Source: Pseudomonadaceae bacterium (GTDB lineage: Bacteria > Pseudomonadota > Gammaproteobacteria > Pseudomonadales > Pseudomonadaceae). From it: a DNA stretch of 64,000 bases. The notes below the pieces were generated by a model. It did not search any database. It saw only the letters and a list, made by a program, of their open reading frames with translations, and was not told the DNA's origin. The stretch lies in contig CAAFUS010000017.1 of NCBI GenBank assembly GCA_900766265.1, forward strand, positions 1 to 64,000, given 5' to 3'. Made by a program: the position numbers and the translations under genes. This document shows positions 1 to 7,839 of the stretch, piece by piece. The stretch's first letter is position 1; every line of letters begins with the position of its first letter.

Positions 1-59
1 CGACGCATCGCCGATGGTAGTGTGGGGCTTCCCCATGTGAGAGTAGGTCATCGTCAAGC
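1..59 (+). rRNA. rrf: 5S ribosomal RNA, 3' end (partial)
   Basis: The first 59 bases match the 3' end of a Pseudomonas 5S rRNA: the conserved GCCGATGGTAGTGTGGGG segment is followed by CCCCATGTGAGAGTAGG and the closing strand TCATCGTCAAGC. The 5' half lies outside the window, so this is the tail of a ribosomal RNA operon. A strong intrinsic terminator follows directly. Confidence 0.93.
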
Positions 60-68
60 TTCTATCCC

Positions 69-102
69 AAACCCCCAATCCGAGTAATCGGGTTGGGGGT
101 TT
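69..102 (+). terminator. rRNA operon intrinsic terminator
   Basis: AAACCCCCAA pairs perfectly with TTGGGGGTTT. An inner TCCGA/TCGGG extension closes on a GTAA loop, and TTGTCTTTG follows. It starts ten bases after the 5S rRNA, the expected place to end the rRNA transcript. Confidence 0.88.
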
Positions 103-638
103 GTCTTTGCGCGAGGAAAGAGCTTGCCGATGATCGTGTTGGGGTGGCCAGGTGCGGCGGCGATGTGCGCGCGCTGTGCGGCTCGACCCGCCTCGATACC
201 TTGCCCGAGCAGGCTTCGTTGGGGCCCGACCAACGCGGTCCCGTGATCGATGGCAAGCGTCACGCGATTGATCTCCGCGCCACGATGGTGAGCGGCCTCC
301 CGAGGAGCGCATCCGAGGATCCGATCCATCGCCTAGTTTCGCCAGAGAGTGGCCCCGAGCGGCCGTCCCCCCTGCCCATGCCGCTCGGCGAAGCGAGTGG
401 CTCCCGCACAAACCGGCTGTAAACCTCCTCTCGAAGATTTCGGATAGGCGTCAAAAGATCCGGTAGGTTCACGATGGAGTCTGGCAGTGCATGCATCGTG
501 CGTCCTGGGACAACCGATCTTTGGGCGTTCACAGGCTCCGACGCGTGACCGCTCCGTTCGTCTGCTTGCCACCGCCGCAGCGCTTGCGCAGGCTAAGCTT
601 GCGCCCGAAACACTTGCTAGGAAGCCAGGCCGGTAATC
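103..638. other. Non-coding stretch after the rRNA operon
   Basis: About 535 bases between the rRNA terminator and the penicillin-binding protein gene. Short ORFs occur on both strands, but none has a recognisable motif, convincing ribosome binding site or codon bias. I see no RNA gene here. The promoter of the downstream gene presumably lies near its right end. Confidence 0.4.
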
Positions 639-3600
639 ATGGGCGCAGTATGGCAATCCGATAGATCTGGAGCTGCGCACCCCTCGCGCGCTTCGTCTGC
701 GACGCCTCCAAACAAATCACCTGAACGTAGACGCCCAATGGCGCGCCGGCTGGCATTGCTGTCGGCTGTCTCCTTGCTGGCGGGCGGAGGCTATGTCGCC
801 TGGCAGGAGATCGAAAGCTCTCGCTGGCAGGCTCACTGGATCAGTCGCTACGCGGCCGATCTGGACTATAGCGTCGAGCCCGGCCCCAGTTCCTCGGTGC
901 AGTTTCCCGATAGCGGTCCCTTCGATCGCCGCCTGGGTTATGCCGACATGCCGGTATTTCTCGAGCGCCTGGTTCAGCGCAATTTCCGCATCGAGGCGCA
1001 GGCGCGTTTCTCGCCGGCGCTGGAGGACTACGCCAACCGCGGTTTCTTCGTGCCGTACCCGGAAAAGTCCAAGGCCGGCCTCACCATCGACGACTGCCGT
1101 GGTGAGCCGCTCTATGCCAACAGCTATCCGCACGAATACTACGACAGCTTCGAGAACATCCCGCCGCTGATTGCCCAGAGCCTGCTGTTCATTGAGGACC
1201 GCGGCCTGCTGGCTGCCGACCGCCCGATGGCCAACCCGGCGGTCGACTGGCCGCGTTTCGCCATGGCGGCGTTCATCCAGGTCCAGAAGCAGCTCGGGAT
1301 CTCCGTGCAGTCCGCCGGCGGCAGCACCCTGGCGACCCAGGTGGAGAAGTACCGCCATTCGCCGGAGGGCCGCACAGGCAGCGGTGAAGAAAAGCTGCGC
1401 CAGATGATCTCGGCCAGCGTTCGTGCCTACCGTGACGGCCCGCTGACCCTCGCCACACGCCAGCGTATCGTGCGCGACTACCTCAACAGCGTGCCGCTGT
1501 CGGCAGCACCGGGACATGGCGAGGTGCACGGCATCGCCGATGGCCTGCGGCTGTGGTACGGCGCCGACTTCGCCGAGGTCAACCGCCTGCTCGACCCGCG
1601 GCGCAACGCCGGTACCGATCTCGAGGCCCAGGGTCTGGCGCTGCGTCAGGTGCTTTCGCTGCTGATCGCGCAGCGCAGGCCCTCTTACTACCTGGGCAAG
1701 GGGCGCCAGGACATGGTTGACCTGACCGATAGCCACATCCGTCTGCTGGCTCGTGGCGGCATCATCGACACGGCACTGCGCGATGCGGCACTCGCCCAGC
1801 ACGCCGCATTCCGCGACCTGCGCCGTGAACCTGCGCTGCGCCCGGTCGAAGCGACCAAGGGTATCAGCGTGGCGCGGATGCGAGTGGCAGGTTTGCTCGG
1901 CCTGCCGCTGTACGACCTCGACCGCATCGACCTGGCCGCCACTACGACGCTGCAGGGCGACCTGCAGGAGCAGATCAGCGACTACCTGGGCCAACTGGCC
2001 GACCCGGCATTCGCCAAGGAGATGGGCCTGCTCGGCGAGCGCATGCTGTCGCCTGAGAAGACTGCTGACGTGCGCTACAGCTTCACGCTGTTCGAACGGG
2101 CCGGCGAAGGGTTCCGGGTACGGGTGCAGACCGACAGCACCAATCAGCCGTTCGATATCAACGAAGGCAGCAAGCTCGAGCTGGGGTCGACCGCCAAACT
2201 GCGCGTACTGACGACCTACCTCGAAATCGTCGCCGAACTGCATGGGCGCTATGCCGGCATGACGGCGAGCGAGCTGCGCCGCGTCGACGTGGAAGATCCG
2301 CTCAGCCGCTGGGCGGTCGGCTATCTGAGCGCAGTGGATGACCGCAACCTACCGGCAATGCTTGAGGCGGCCCTCGAGCGGCGTTATTCGGCGAGCCCTG
2401 CGGAGCGTTTCTTTACCGGCGCCGGGGTGCACCGCTTCGGCAATTTCCGCCACGAGGACGACGGCCGCCTGCCGACCCTGCGCGAATCGCTGCAGGAGTC
2501 GATCAACCTGCCGTTCGTGCGCCTGATGCGCGACCTGGTCAGCTACAGCACCTATGCCATGATCAACCGTGCCGAGCTGCTCAAGGACGACAACAACCCC
2601 GCGCGTCTGGAGTACCTGACGCGTTTCGCCGACCGCGAAGGCTCGGTGTTTCTCCAGCGTTTCTGGCAGAAGTATCGCGGCAAGAGCGGCGATGAGCGCA
2701 TCGAGGTCTTCCTCAACGGCATGCGCGCCACGCCGGTGCGGCTGGCGGCGGTTCATCGCTACCTCATGCCGGATGCCGACCGCTCAGCCTTCGAGCGCTT
2801 CCTGCGTGCCCGCCTGCCGGATGCCGAACTGACCGAGAAGCAGCTCGACGCTCTGTATAGCCGCTACGCGCCCGGCACCTACAGCCTGCCGGACCAGGGT
2901 TACATCGCCCGCGTTCACCCGCTGGACCTGTGGCTGCTGGGCTACCTGCTCAAACAACCGGACGCCACGCTCGGCGAAATCGTCAGCGCCAGTCGCCAGC
3001 AGCGCCAGGAGGTCTACGGCTGGCTGTTCCGCAGCCGCCACAAGAGCGCGCGGGACAGCCGCATTCGGATCATGCTCGAGGTGGAAGCCTTCACCGATAT
3101 CCACCGACGCTGGCAGCGCGTCGGCTACCCGTTCGACCACCTGGTGCCGTCTTTGGCCACGGCGCTGGGCAGCTCCGGCGACCGTCCGGCGGCGCTGGCC
3201 GAGCTGATGGGAATCATCCTCAACGATGGGGTGAGGCTGCCGAGCGTGCGCATCGACAGCCTGCACTTTGCCCTGAACACTCCCTACGAGACACGCCTGG
3301 GGATCGCGCCCGGCGCCGGCGAGCGGGTGATGCCGAGCGAGGTCGCCGCGGCGCTGCGCGAAGCGCTGGCCAGCGTCGTGGAAGGCGGTACCGCGCGGCG
3401 GCTCAACGGTACGTTCGCGCTCGATGACGGCAGTGTGTTGAAGGTGGGCGGCAAGACCGGTACCGGTGACAACCGGATCCAGAGCGTGGGGGCCGGCGGG
3501 CGGCTGATCAGCTCGCTGGCGATGAACCGCACGGCGACGTTCGTCTTCTATCTCGGGCCCAACCACTTCGGCACCTTGACGGCCTATGTGCCGGGCCGGG

Positions 3601-3740
3601 CGGCGGACAGCTTCCGCTTCACCTCGGCCCTGCCGGTACAGGCCCTCAAGGGCATGGCGCCGATCCTCAAGCCCTATCTGCAAAGCGGCGCGGCCACCCT
3701 GTGCAAGCCTTCGGCGACCACGGCCCAGCTCGTACACTAG
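639..3740 (+). CDS. Class A penicillin-binding protein (GT51 transglycosylase plus transpeptidase)
   Basis: This looks like a bifunctional peptidoglycan synthase anchored in the inner membrane. A single hydrophobic segment lies at about residues 36-52. A family 51 glycosyltransferase block at about 180-300 carries the IEDRG and GGSTLATQVEKYR motifs. The penicillin-binding transpeptidase has STAK (Ser517, Lys520), a SIN motif (QESINLPF) and KTGTG (Lys939). At 1033 residues it is longer than typical PBP1 proteins; the extra length sits between the SxN and KTG motifs. The start is uncertain: the ATG at 639 has AGGAAG about 14 bases upstream, while the ATG at 738 (MARRLALL) begins just before the membrane segment and could be the true start. 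It stands alone, between an rRNA operon and mdcR. Expected activity is polymerising lipid II and cross-linking stem peptides in the periplasm. Confidence 0.85.
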   Translation: MGAVWQSDRSGAAHPSRASSATPPNKSPERRRPMARRLALLSAVSLLAGGGYVAWQEIESSRWQAHWISRYAADLDYSVEPGPSSSVQFPDSGPFDRRLGYADMPVFLERLVQRNFRIEAQARFSPALEDYANRGFFVPYPEKSKAGLTIDDCRGEPLYANSYPHEYYDSFENIPPLIAQSLLFIEDRGLLAADRPMANPAVDWPRFAMAAFIQVQKQLGISVQSAGGSTLATQVEKYRHSPEGRTGSGEEKLRQMISASVRAYRDGPLTLATRQRIVRDYLNSVPLSAAPGHGEVHGIADGLRLWYGADFAEVNRLLDPRRNAGTDLEAQGLALRQVLSLLIAQRRPSYYLGKGRQDMVDLTDSHIRLLARGGIIDTALRDAALAQHAAFRDLRREPALRPVEATKGISVARMRVAGLLGLPLYDLDRIDLAATTTLQGDLQEQISDYLGQLADPAFAKEMGLLGERMLSPEKTADVRYSFTLFERAGEGFRVRVQTDSTNQPFDINEGSKLELGSTAKLRVLTTYLEIVAELHGRYAGMTASELRRVDVEDPLSRWAVGYLSAVDDRNLPAMLEAALERRYSASPAERFFTGAGVHRFGNFRHEDDGRLPTLRESLQESINLPFVRLMRDLVSYSTYAMINRAELLKDDNNPARLEYLTRFADREGSVFLQRFWQKYRGKSGDERIEVFLNGMRATPVRLAAVHRYLMPDADRSAFERFLRARLPDAELTEKQLDALYSRYAPGTYSLPDQGYIARVHPLDLWLLGYLLKQPDATLGEIVSASRQQRQEVYGWLFRSRHKSARDSRIRIMLEVEAFTDIHRRWQRVGYPFDHLVPSLATALGSSGDRPAALAELMGIILNDGVRLPSVRIDSLHFALNTPYETRLGIAPGAGERVMPSEVAAALREALASVVEGGTARRLNGTFALDDGSVLKVGGKTGTGDNRIQSVGAGGRLISSLAMNRTATFVFYLGPNHFGTLTAYVPGRAADSFRFTSALPVQALKGMAPILKPYLQSGAATLCKPSATTAQLVH

Positions 3741-3878
3741 CGGTCGGGCTGGCGAAGCGCCCCTGACCGAGCCGGAGCGTTTCGCCTTTTTCCATCCACC
3801 GCGACGATGGGCGTCGCGGTGGATGCGCAAGGGCGACAGGCAGGCATAATCACAGTCTTCGCCACCCGAGCGCATGCC

Positions 3879-4796
3879 ATGCAGATCGATGAAGAACTGA
3901 CGCTAAAGAAATTGCAGGTGTTCCTGGCCTTCATGCGCAGCGGCAGCCTCGGCAAGGCGGCCGCCGACCTCAACACCAGCAACGTCAGCGTGCACCGGGC
4001 CATCCATTCGCTGGAAGCGGCGCTGCGCTGCCCGCTGTTCAAGCACGAGGGCCGCCACCTGATTCCGCTGGAAAGCGCCTACGTGCTCGAGGAGCGGGCC
4101 CAGAAACTGGTTCAGGACGTGGTCGAAACGGTGCGCCAGACGCGCGAAGCCGCCGGTTTCTCGGCCGAGCGCTTCAAGCTCGGGGCGCTTTATTCCCTTA
4201 CCGTGAAAACGGTTCCGCAGTTGATCATGGGGCTCAAGCTGCGCCGCAGCGAACTCAACATCGATCTGATCCTGGGCTCGAACGTCGACCTGTTCTACAA
4301 GCTCAAGAGCATGGAGCTGGACGCGATCCTGGTGTCGCTCAACGACAGCGTCAGCGATGCCGATTGCGCCCAGGTGCCGCTGTTCTCCGACGACATCTTT
4401 CTCGCTGCGCCGGCCGACTCACCGGTCGCCCGGCGGGCGGAGGTCGATCTGAGCGAGTTGTGCGATGCCACCTTCCTCACGCTGACCCAGGGGTTCGCGA
4501 CCCACCAGGACGGCAACCGGGTGTTCCGCCAGGCCGGCTTCGAGCCGCAGGTGGCCATGCAGGTCAACGACATCTTCACCCTGCTGAGCATGGTCAACTC
4601 CGGGGTCGGCTACGCGCTGTTGCCCGGCCGGGTGGGGATGGTCTACGAATCCGGCGTGCGGCTGATTCCGCTGCGTGCCGACTACCGCCTGCAGCAGCAC
4701 ATCGGCGTGGTGTTCCTCAAGGCCAAGGAGCGCGACCCCAACCTGCTCGCGCTCCTTGCCGAATGCCGCATGTACAGCCTGAAGCACTCAGGCTGA
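3879..4796 (+). CDS. mdcR: LysR-type regulator of malonate utilisation
   Basis: LysR-family regulator of 305 residues with an N-terminal winged helix-turn-helix (about residues 5-65, including KAAADLNTSNVSVHRAIHSLE) and a substrate-binding domain after it. I chose the ATG at 3879 because the protein from there (MQIDEELTLKKLQVF) has normal LysR spacing; an upstream ATG at 3807 would add 24 unrelated residues. It faces the end of the malonate operon tail to tail, 29 bases from the transporter gene, the standard place for mdcR in Pseudomonas. By family it should activate mdcA-M with malonate as coinducer; a candidate binding site lies upstream of mdcA at 12402-12420. The assignment rests on family and context. 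Confidence 0.85.
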   Translation: MQIDEELTLKKLQVFLAFMRSGSLGKAAADLNTSNVSVHRAIHSLEAALRCPLFKHEGRHLIPLESAYVLEERAQKLVQDVVETVRQTREAAGFSAERFKLGALYSLTVKTVPQLIMGLKLRRSELNIDLILGSNVDLFYKLKSMELDAILVSLNDSVSDADCAQVPLFSDDIFLAAPADSPVARRAEVDLSELCDATFLTLTQGFATHQDGNRVFRQAGFEPQVAMQVNDIFTLLSMVNSGVGYALLPGRVGMVYESGVRLIPLRADYRLQQHIGVVFLKAKERDPNLLALLAECRMYSLKHSG

Positions 4797-4831
4797 AGCC
4801 GTTCGCCAACGCGCGCCACGCGCCTTCAGCC
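4791..4831. terminator. Bidirectional hairpin between mdcR and the transporter genes
   Basis: GGCTGAAG (4791-4798) and CTTCAGCC (4824-4831) are perfect 8-base arms. Inside them GCGCG-CCA-CGCGC forms a second stem. It overlaps both convergent 3' ends, so it could stop transcription from either side, although there is no long T run. Confidence 0.55.
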
Positions 4832-5590
4832 CAGCATCCCGCGCATGAGGAAGAACAGCAGCGACGGCCCGAGCAGGCAGCCCAGCGCGGTGTAGAACGC
4901 GGCGGTGAGGCAGCCATAGGGCACCAGCTTGGGGTCGGTCGCGGCCAGCCCGCCGGCGACGCCGCTGGAGGTGCCGATCAGGCCGCCGAAGATCACCGCC
5001 GAGCGGGGGTTGTTGAGGCCGATGTAGGGCGCCACGAAGGGCGTCGCGACCATCACCAGGATCGCCTTGACCAGCCCGGCGGCGATCGACAGGGCCATGA
5101 CGTCCGAACTCGCGCCGAGCGCGGCGCCAGTGATCGGCCCGACGATATAGGTCACCGCGCCGGCGCCGATGGTGGTCAGGCTGACCGCATCGGTGTAACC
5201 GAAGGCCATGGCTACCGCGACGCCGGCGATGAAGGAGGTGAGGACGCCGATGAACAGCGCCAGTATGCCGACGTAGCCCGCGCGCTTGAGCTCCTCGACG
5301 CTGACACCGAACGCCGTGGCGACGATGGCGAAGTCGCGCAGCATCGCCCCGCCCAGCAGGCCGATGCCGGAGAACATCGCGATGTCCACCAGGCCCTTCT
5401 GCCCGCCGGTGAGCGCGCCGCCGATATAGGAGAGCACCAGGCCGAGCAGGATGGCGATCGCCGAGCCGTGCAGGCGGCCCCGTGTGAACCGTCTGGACAG
5501 CCAGTAGGAGAACCACATGGCGGCGCCGATTACGGCGAACCCGCTGATCAGGCCATAGCCGGAGATGACCTTCATAAGTGAGTCGTACAT
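4826..5590 (-). CDS. mdcM: Malonate transporter, MadM subunit
   Basis: Integral inner-membrane protein of 254 residues and the larger half of the two-component MadL/MadM malonate:sodium symporter family. Most of it is hydrophobic with about eight or nine predicted membrane helices, rich in small residues (GFAVIGAAMWFSYWLSRR near the N terminus). The start is two bases past the stop of the MadL gene, so the two subunits are co-translated in a 1:1 arrangement. It is the last gene of the malonate operon and converges on mdcR. Identification is by family resemblance, the small/large MadL-MadM pair and the operon. Confidence 0.9.
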   Translation of the reverse strand: MYDSLMKVISGYGLISGFAVIGAAMWFSYWLSRRFTRGRLHGSAIAILLGLVLSYIGGALTGGQKGLVDIAMFSGIGLLGGAMLRDFAIVATAFGVSVEELKRAGYVGILALFIGVLTSFIAGVAVAMAFGYTDAVSLTTIGAGAVTYIVGPITGAALGASSDVMALSIAAGLVKAILVMVATPFVAPYIGLNNPRSAVIFGGLIGTSSGVAGGLAATDPKLVPYGCLTAAFYTALGCLLGPSLLFFLMRGMLG

Positions 5591-5592
5591 GG

Positions 5593-6000
5593 TCAGACCC
5601 TCGGGCCGGTGGTCAGGGGCTTGTCGTCCACGCCGGCTTCAGGCTTTTTTTGCCCGATCCGGCTGAGCACCGGGACCAGCGCGAACGACGCGGCGACGGC
5701 GGCGACGCCCGCGAGAATCGCCATCGGCCCGCCGGCCAGGGCGCCGTAGACGTTCTGCTGCGCCGCCATGGCGACCACGATGGGGATGTACACCGCGCTC
5801 CAGAATTGGATGCCCTGCTCGGACGTGCCGTCGAACAGGCCGCGCTTCTTCAGGTAGCTGCCGAGCAGAATGAGGATGACCATGGCGATGCCGACGCCGC
5901 CGACGTTGGCCGGCACGCCGATGAGCTTGCCGAGCATCTCGCCGATGAAGATGCCTGCCAGGGTACACAGGGCCAGAAAGGCCACACCGAAGATAATCAT
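5593..6000 (-). CDS. mdcL: Malonate transporter, MadL subunit
   Basis: Small membrane protein of 135 residues with about four hydrophobic helices, matching the MadL subunit of the malonate transporter. The start ATG at 6000 follows an AGAGGA ribosome binding site, and ACAACGACA fills the space between that site and the start. The stop of a 32-codon leader ORF (5997-6095) overlaps this start (ATGA), so translation may be coupled to it. There are 157 bases between mdcH and this gene, which leaves room for separate control of uptake. Confidence 0.9.
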   Translation of the reverse strand: MIIFGVAFLALCTLAGIFIGEMLGKLIGVPANVGGVGIAMVILILLGSYLKKRGLFDGTSEQGIQFWSAVYIPIVVAMAAQQNVYGALAGGPMAILAGVAAVAASFALVPVLSRIGQKKPEAGVDDKPLTTGPRV

Positions 6001-6095
6001 TGTCGTTGTCCTCTTGTGCGCGTCCTGGCGGCGGCTCGATGGGGCAACCCGCTCTGCCGGCGACGCGTGGTGTCGAAGTGATTGTTGTTATTCAT
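5997..6095 (-). CDS. Possible 32-residue leader ORF ahead of mdcL
   Basis: This ORF reads MNNNNHFDTTRRRQSG and continues arginine-rich to QRQ. Its TGA stop overlaps the mdcL ATG as ATGA. Codons 2-5 (AAT AAC AAC AAT) form an AAnAAnAA Hfq/Crc motif right behind the start, the same layout as at mdcA and the MFS gene. I see no clear Shine-Dalgarno sequence upstream, so it may be translated weakly or only by ribosomes arriving from mdcH, whose stop is 62 bases upstream. No family is recognised. A chance ORF is possible; the exact overlap with mdcL and the motif placement argue for a regulatory role. Confidence 0.4.
   Translation of the reverse strand: MNNNNHFDTTRRRQSGLPHRAAARTRTRGQRQ
6082..6092 (-). 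promoter_or_regulatory. Hfq/Crc-type A-rich site before mdcL
   Basis: The mRNA reads AATAACAACAA here, matching the AAnAAnAA consensus bound by Hfq with Crc. It lies within codons 2-5 of the leader ORF, 82-92 bases upstream of mdcL. Confidence 0.6.
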
Positions 6096-6157
6096 CGATC
6101 ATCGGCGGCCTGCGCACCTTGGCGGGTACGTCTGCCGCGTCCCGAGAACGCTGCGAT

Positions 6158-7093
6158 CTATGGCGTCTGGCTCACCTCCTGGCGCAACAGGGCGCCCATC
6201 GTGTCCAGCCGGGCGCCGTCGAAGGCGACCAGCGTACCCTGTTCGAAAACCCGCCGCGCCAGACCGGTGAGCACCGTGCCGGGCGGCAGCTCGATGTGCA
6301 GCCGCACCCCGCGCTCGTACGCGGTGCGCAGGGTGCCGTGCCAGTCGACGACGCGGCACATGTTGAAGGCGAGGTCCTCGCGCAGGCGCTCGGGATCGGC
6401 GATCGGCCGAGCCGTGGTTCCGCTGAGGTAGCGAAGGCGCGGCGCGCGGAGTTCTACGGCGGCAAAGGCTTCGGCGAGCGCCTTGGCCGGCGCCTCGAGC
6501 AGCGCACTGTGGGACGGCACGCTGACCGCCAGCCTTTTCGCAGCCGCCGCGCCCAGCGCCCTGGCGCGCCGGGCGACCTGCCCCATGGCGTCGTCCGCAC
6601 CGGCGATGACGATCTGGTTGTCGGCGTTGATGTTGGCCAGGTAAACCGGCGATCGCTCGTCATGCACCTCGTCCAGCAGGCGCTCCACGCTGCCGAGATC
6701 GAGGCCGATGAGGGCGGTCATGCCGTAGCCCCGGGGGTAGGCGTCTTGCATCAGCTCGCCGCGCAGCGCGACCAGCCGAACCGCGTCGCGATAGTCCAGC
6801 GAGCCGGCCACCACGGCCGCCGCGTAGGCGCCGACGGACAGCCCCGCCACATAGTCAGGCGTCTGCCCGCCGCTCATCAGCAGGCGCGCTCCGGCGACGC
6901 CCGCGATCAGCAGGCAGAGCTGCACGGCACGGGTCGAGGCCAGGGCGGCTTCGCTGTCCAGCGCCAGCACGTCTTCGCCGAGCGCTTCCCCAGCCTGCTC
7001 GAAGCACTCGAACACCTGGGCGTTCTGCGGCAAGCGATGGAGCATGCCGGGCTTCTGGGCGCCCTGGCCGGGAAAGGCGAAGAGGCTGCTCAT
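6158..7093 (-). CDS. mdcH: Malonate decarboxylase epsilon subunit (malonyl-CoA:ACP transacylase)
   Basis: This 311-residue protein is a FabD-type acyltransferase. It begins MSSLFAFPGQGAQKPGM with the GQGAQ motif, has the nucleophile elbow GLSVGAYAA, and carries the conserved VPSHSALL histidine region. In malonate decarboxylase it primes the acyl carrier subunit with malonate, after which acetyl-ACP takes over the cycle. The start at 7093 overlaps the mdcG stop (ATGA), which fixes the N terminus; the longer upstream reading has no similarity. The stop is TAG at 6158. Cytoplasmic. Confidence 0.93.
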   Translation of the reverse strand: MSSLFAFPGQGAQKPGMLHRLPQNAQVFECFEQAGEALGEDVLALDSEAALASTRAVQLCLLIAGVAGARLLMSGGQTPDYVAGLSVGAYAAAVVAGSLDYRDAVRLVALRGELMQDAYPRGYGMTALIGLDLGSVERLLDEVHDERSPVYLANINADNQIVIAGADDAMGQVARRARALGAAAAKRLAVSVPSHSALLEAPAKALAEAFAAVELRAPRLRYLSGTTARPIADPERLREDLAFNMCRVVDWHGTLRTAYERGVRLHIELPPGTVLTGLARRVFEQGTLVAFDGARLDTMGALLRQEVSQTP

Positions 7094-7710
7094 GCCGCCC
7101 GCTCCGCCTGGTCCCAGGGATCGTCGATGAGTCGGGCGCCGGTGGCGCACTTGAGCAGAACCCGTGCCGAATCGCCGGCCCATTCGCGCAGGGCGACGGC
7201 CCCGGAGGGGGTGTCCAGCTGCAGGTCGACCCGGCACGGAACCCTGTCCAGCAGCTGTTGAAGCTCGCGCGCCTCGCTGCGCGAAAACACGGTGGGCGTG
7301 CGCAGCAGCAGGTCAAGGTCGCTTTCGGCGCTGACGACCGCGACGCCGCTGCCGAGCTGATACCCCACCGAGCCGGTGACGCCCCAGGCCAGGCCCAGGC
7401 TGTCGAGCAGTGGATGCAACCGGTGCAGCGCGAGCAGGGCGGGGAGGCGGCTGTCCGGCAGGCGGGCGACCAGTTGCTCGGGCCTGACACGTGATATCAC
7501 CGATTCGCATCGCATCCGCGCGGCGAAGCGTTGCTCACGCGTCGCGCCCCGCACACCGACAGCGATCTGGCCGTCGGCGACCACCGCCCGGCGCACCACC
7601 ACTGGTTGGCCGGCGGCGAGCACCTGCCGGGCCCAGGCCGGCGCGTCAGCGGGCAGCTGCGCCGGGGGCATGCCCCAGAGCAGGTCGTGGGGGCGTGGAG
7701 TGTCGTGCAT
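7090..7710 (-). CDS. mdcG: Malonate decarboxylase holo-ACP synthase (phosphoribosyl-dephospho-CoA transferase)
   Basis: This 206-residue protein is a nucleotidyltransferase of the MdcG/CitX type. It attaches 2'-(5''-triphosphoribosyl)-3'-dephospho-CoA, made by MdcB, to the serine of the MdcC acyl carrier. It starts MHDTPRPHDLLWG and carries the SESDLDLLLR motif with the metal-binding aspartates of this fold. The ATG at 7710 is preceded by AGGAGG six bases away, which decides this start over a longer ORF from 7752. An A-rich Hfq/Crc-type site lies just above the ribosome binding site. It is separated from mdcE by a 129-base spacer with a hairpin. Confidence 0.92.
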   Translation of the reverse strand: MHDTPRPHDLLWGMPPAQLPADAPAWARQVLAAGQPVVVRRAVVADGQIAVGVRGATREQRFAARMRCESVISRVRPEQLVARLPDSRLPALLALHRLHPLLDSLGLAWGVTGSVGYQLGSGVAVVSAESDLDLLLRTPTVFSRSEARELQQLLDRVPCRVDLQLDTPSGAVALREWAGDSARVLLKCATGARLIDDPWDQAERAA

Positions 7711-7727
7711 CTGCAGCCTCCTTGTGA

Positions 7728-7735
7728 TTGTTATT
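7728..7735 (-). promoter_or_regulatory. Hfq/Crc-type A-rich site before mdcG
   Basis: The transcript reads ACAATAACAATCACAAGGAGG; AATAACAA matches AAnAAnAA and sits directly upstream of the Shine-Dalgarno sequence of mdcG, where Hfq/Crc binding would block ribosomes. Confidence 0.6.
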
Positions 7736-7791
7736 GTCGAGCCGGTGGTCACGCGTCAGGGGTTTCGGTGTTCGTCCTTTGCGGTGCGTCT

Positions 7792-7811
7792 TTCGCGGTC
7801 TCGACCGCGAA
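7792..7811 (-). repeat. Hairpin in the mdcE-mdcG spacer
   Basis: TTCGCGGT and ACCGCGAA are perfect 8-base arms around a 4-base loop, with no T run after it. It could be an mRNA processing or stabilising element separating the decarboxylase subunits from the cofactor and priming enzymes. Confidence 0.45.
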
Positions 7812-7839
7812 TCGCGCCCATGCTCGAACATCAAGCGGC

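Noticed and set aside
717..2243. Minus-strand ORF of 508 codons inside the penicillin-binding protein gene
   Set aside because: Shadow of a GC-rich coding frame; no ribosome binding site or family motif, and the plus strand carries all conserved PBP motifs.
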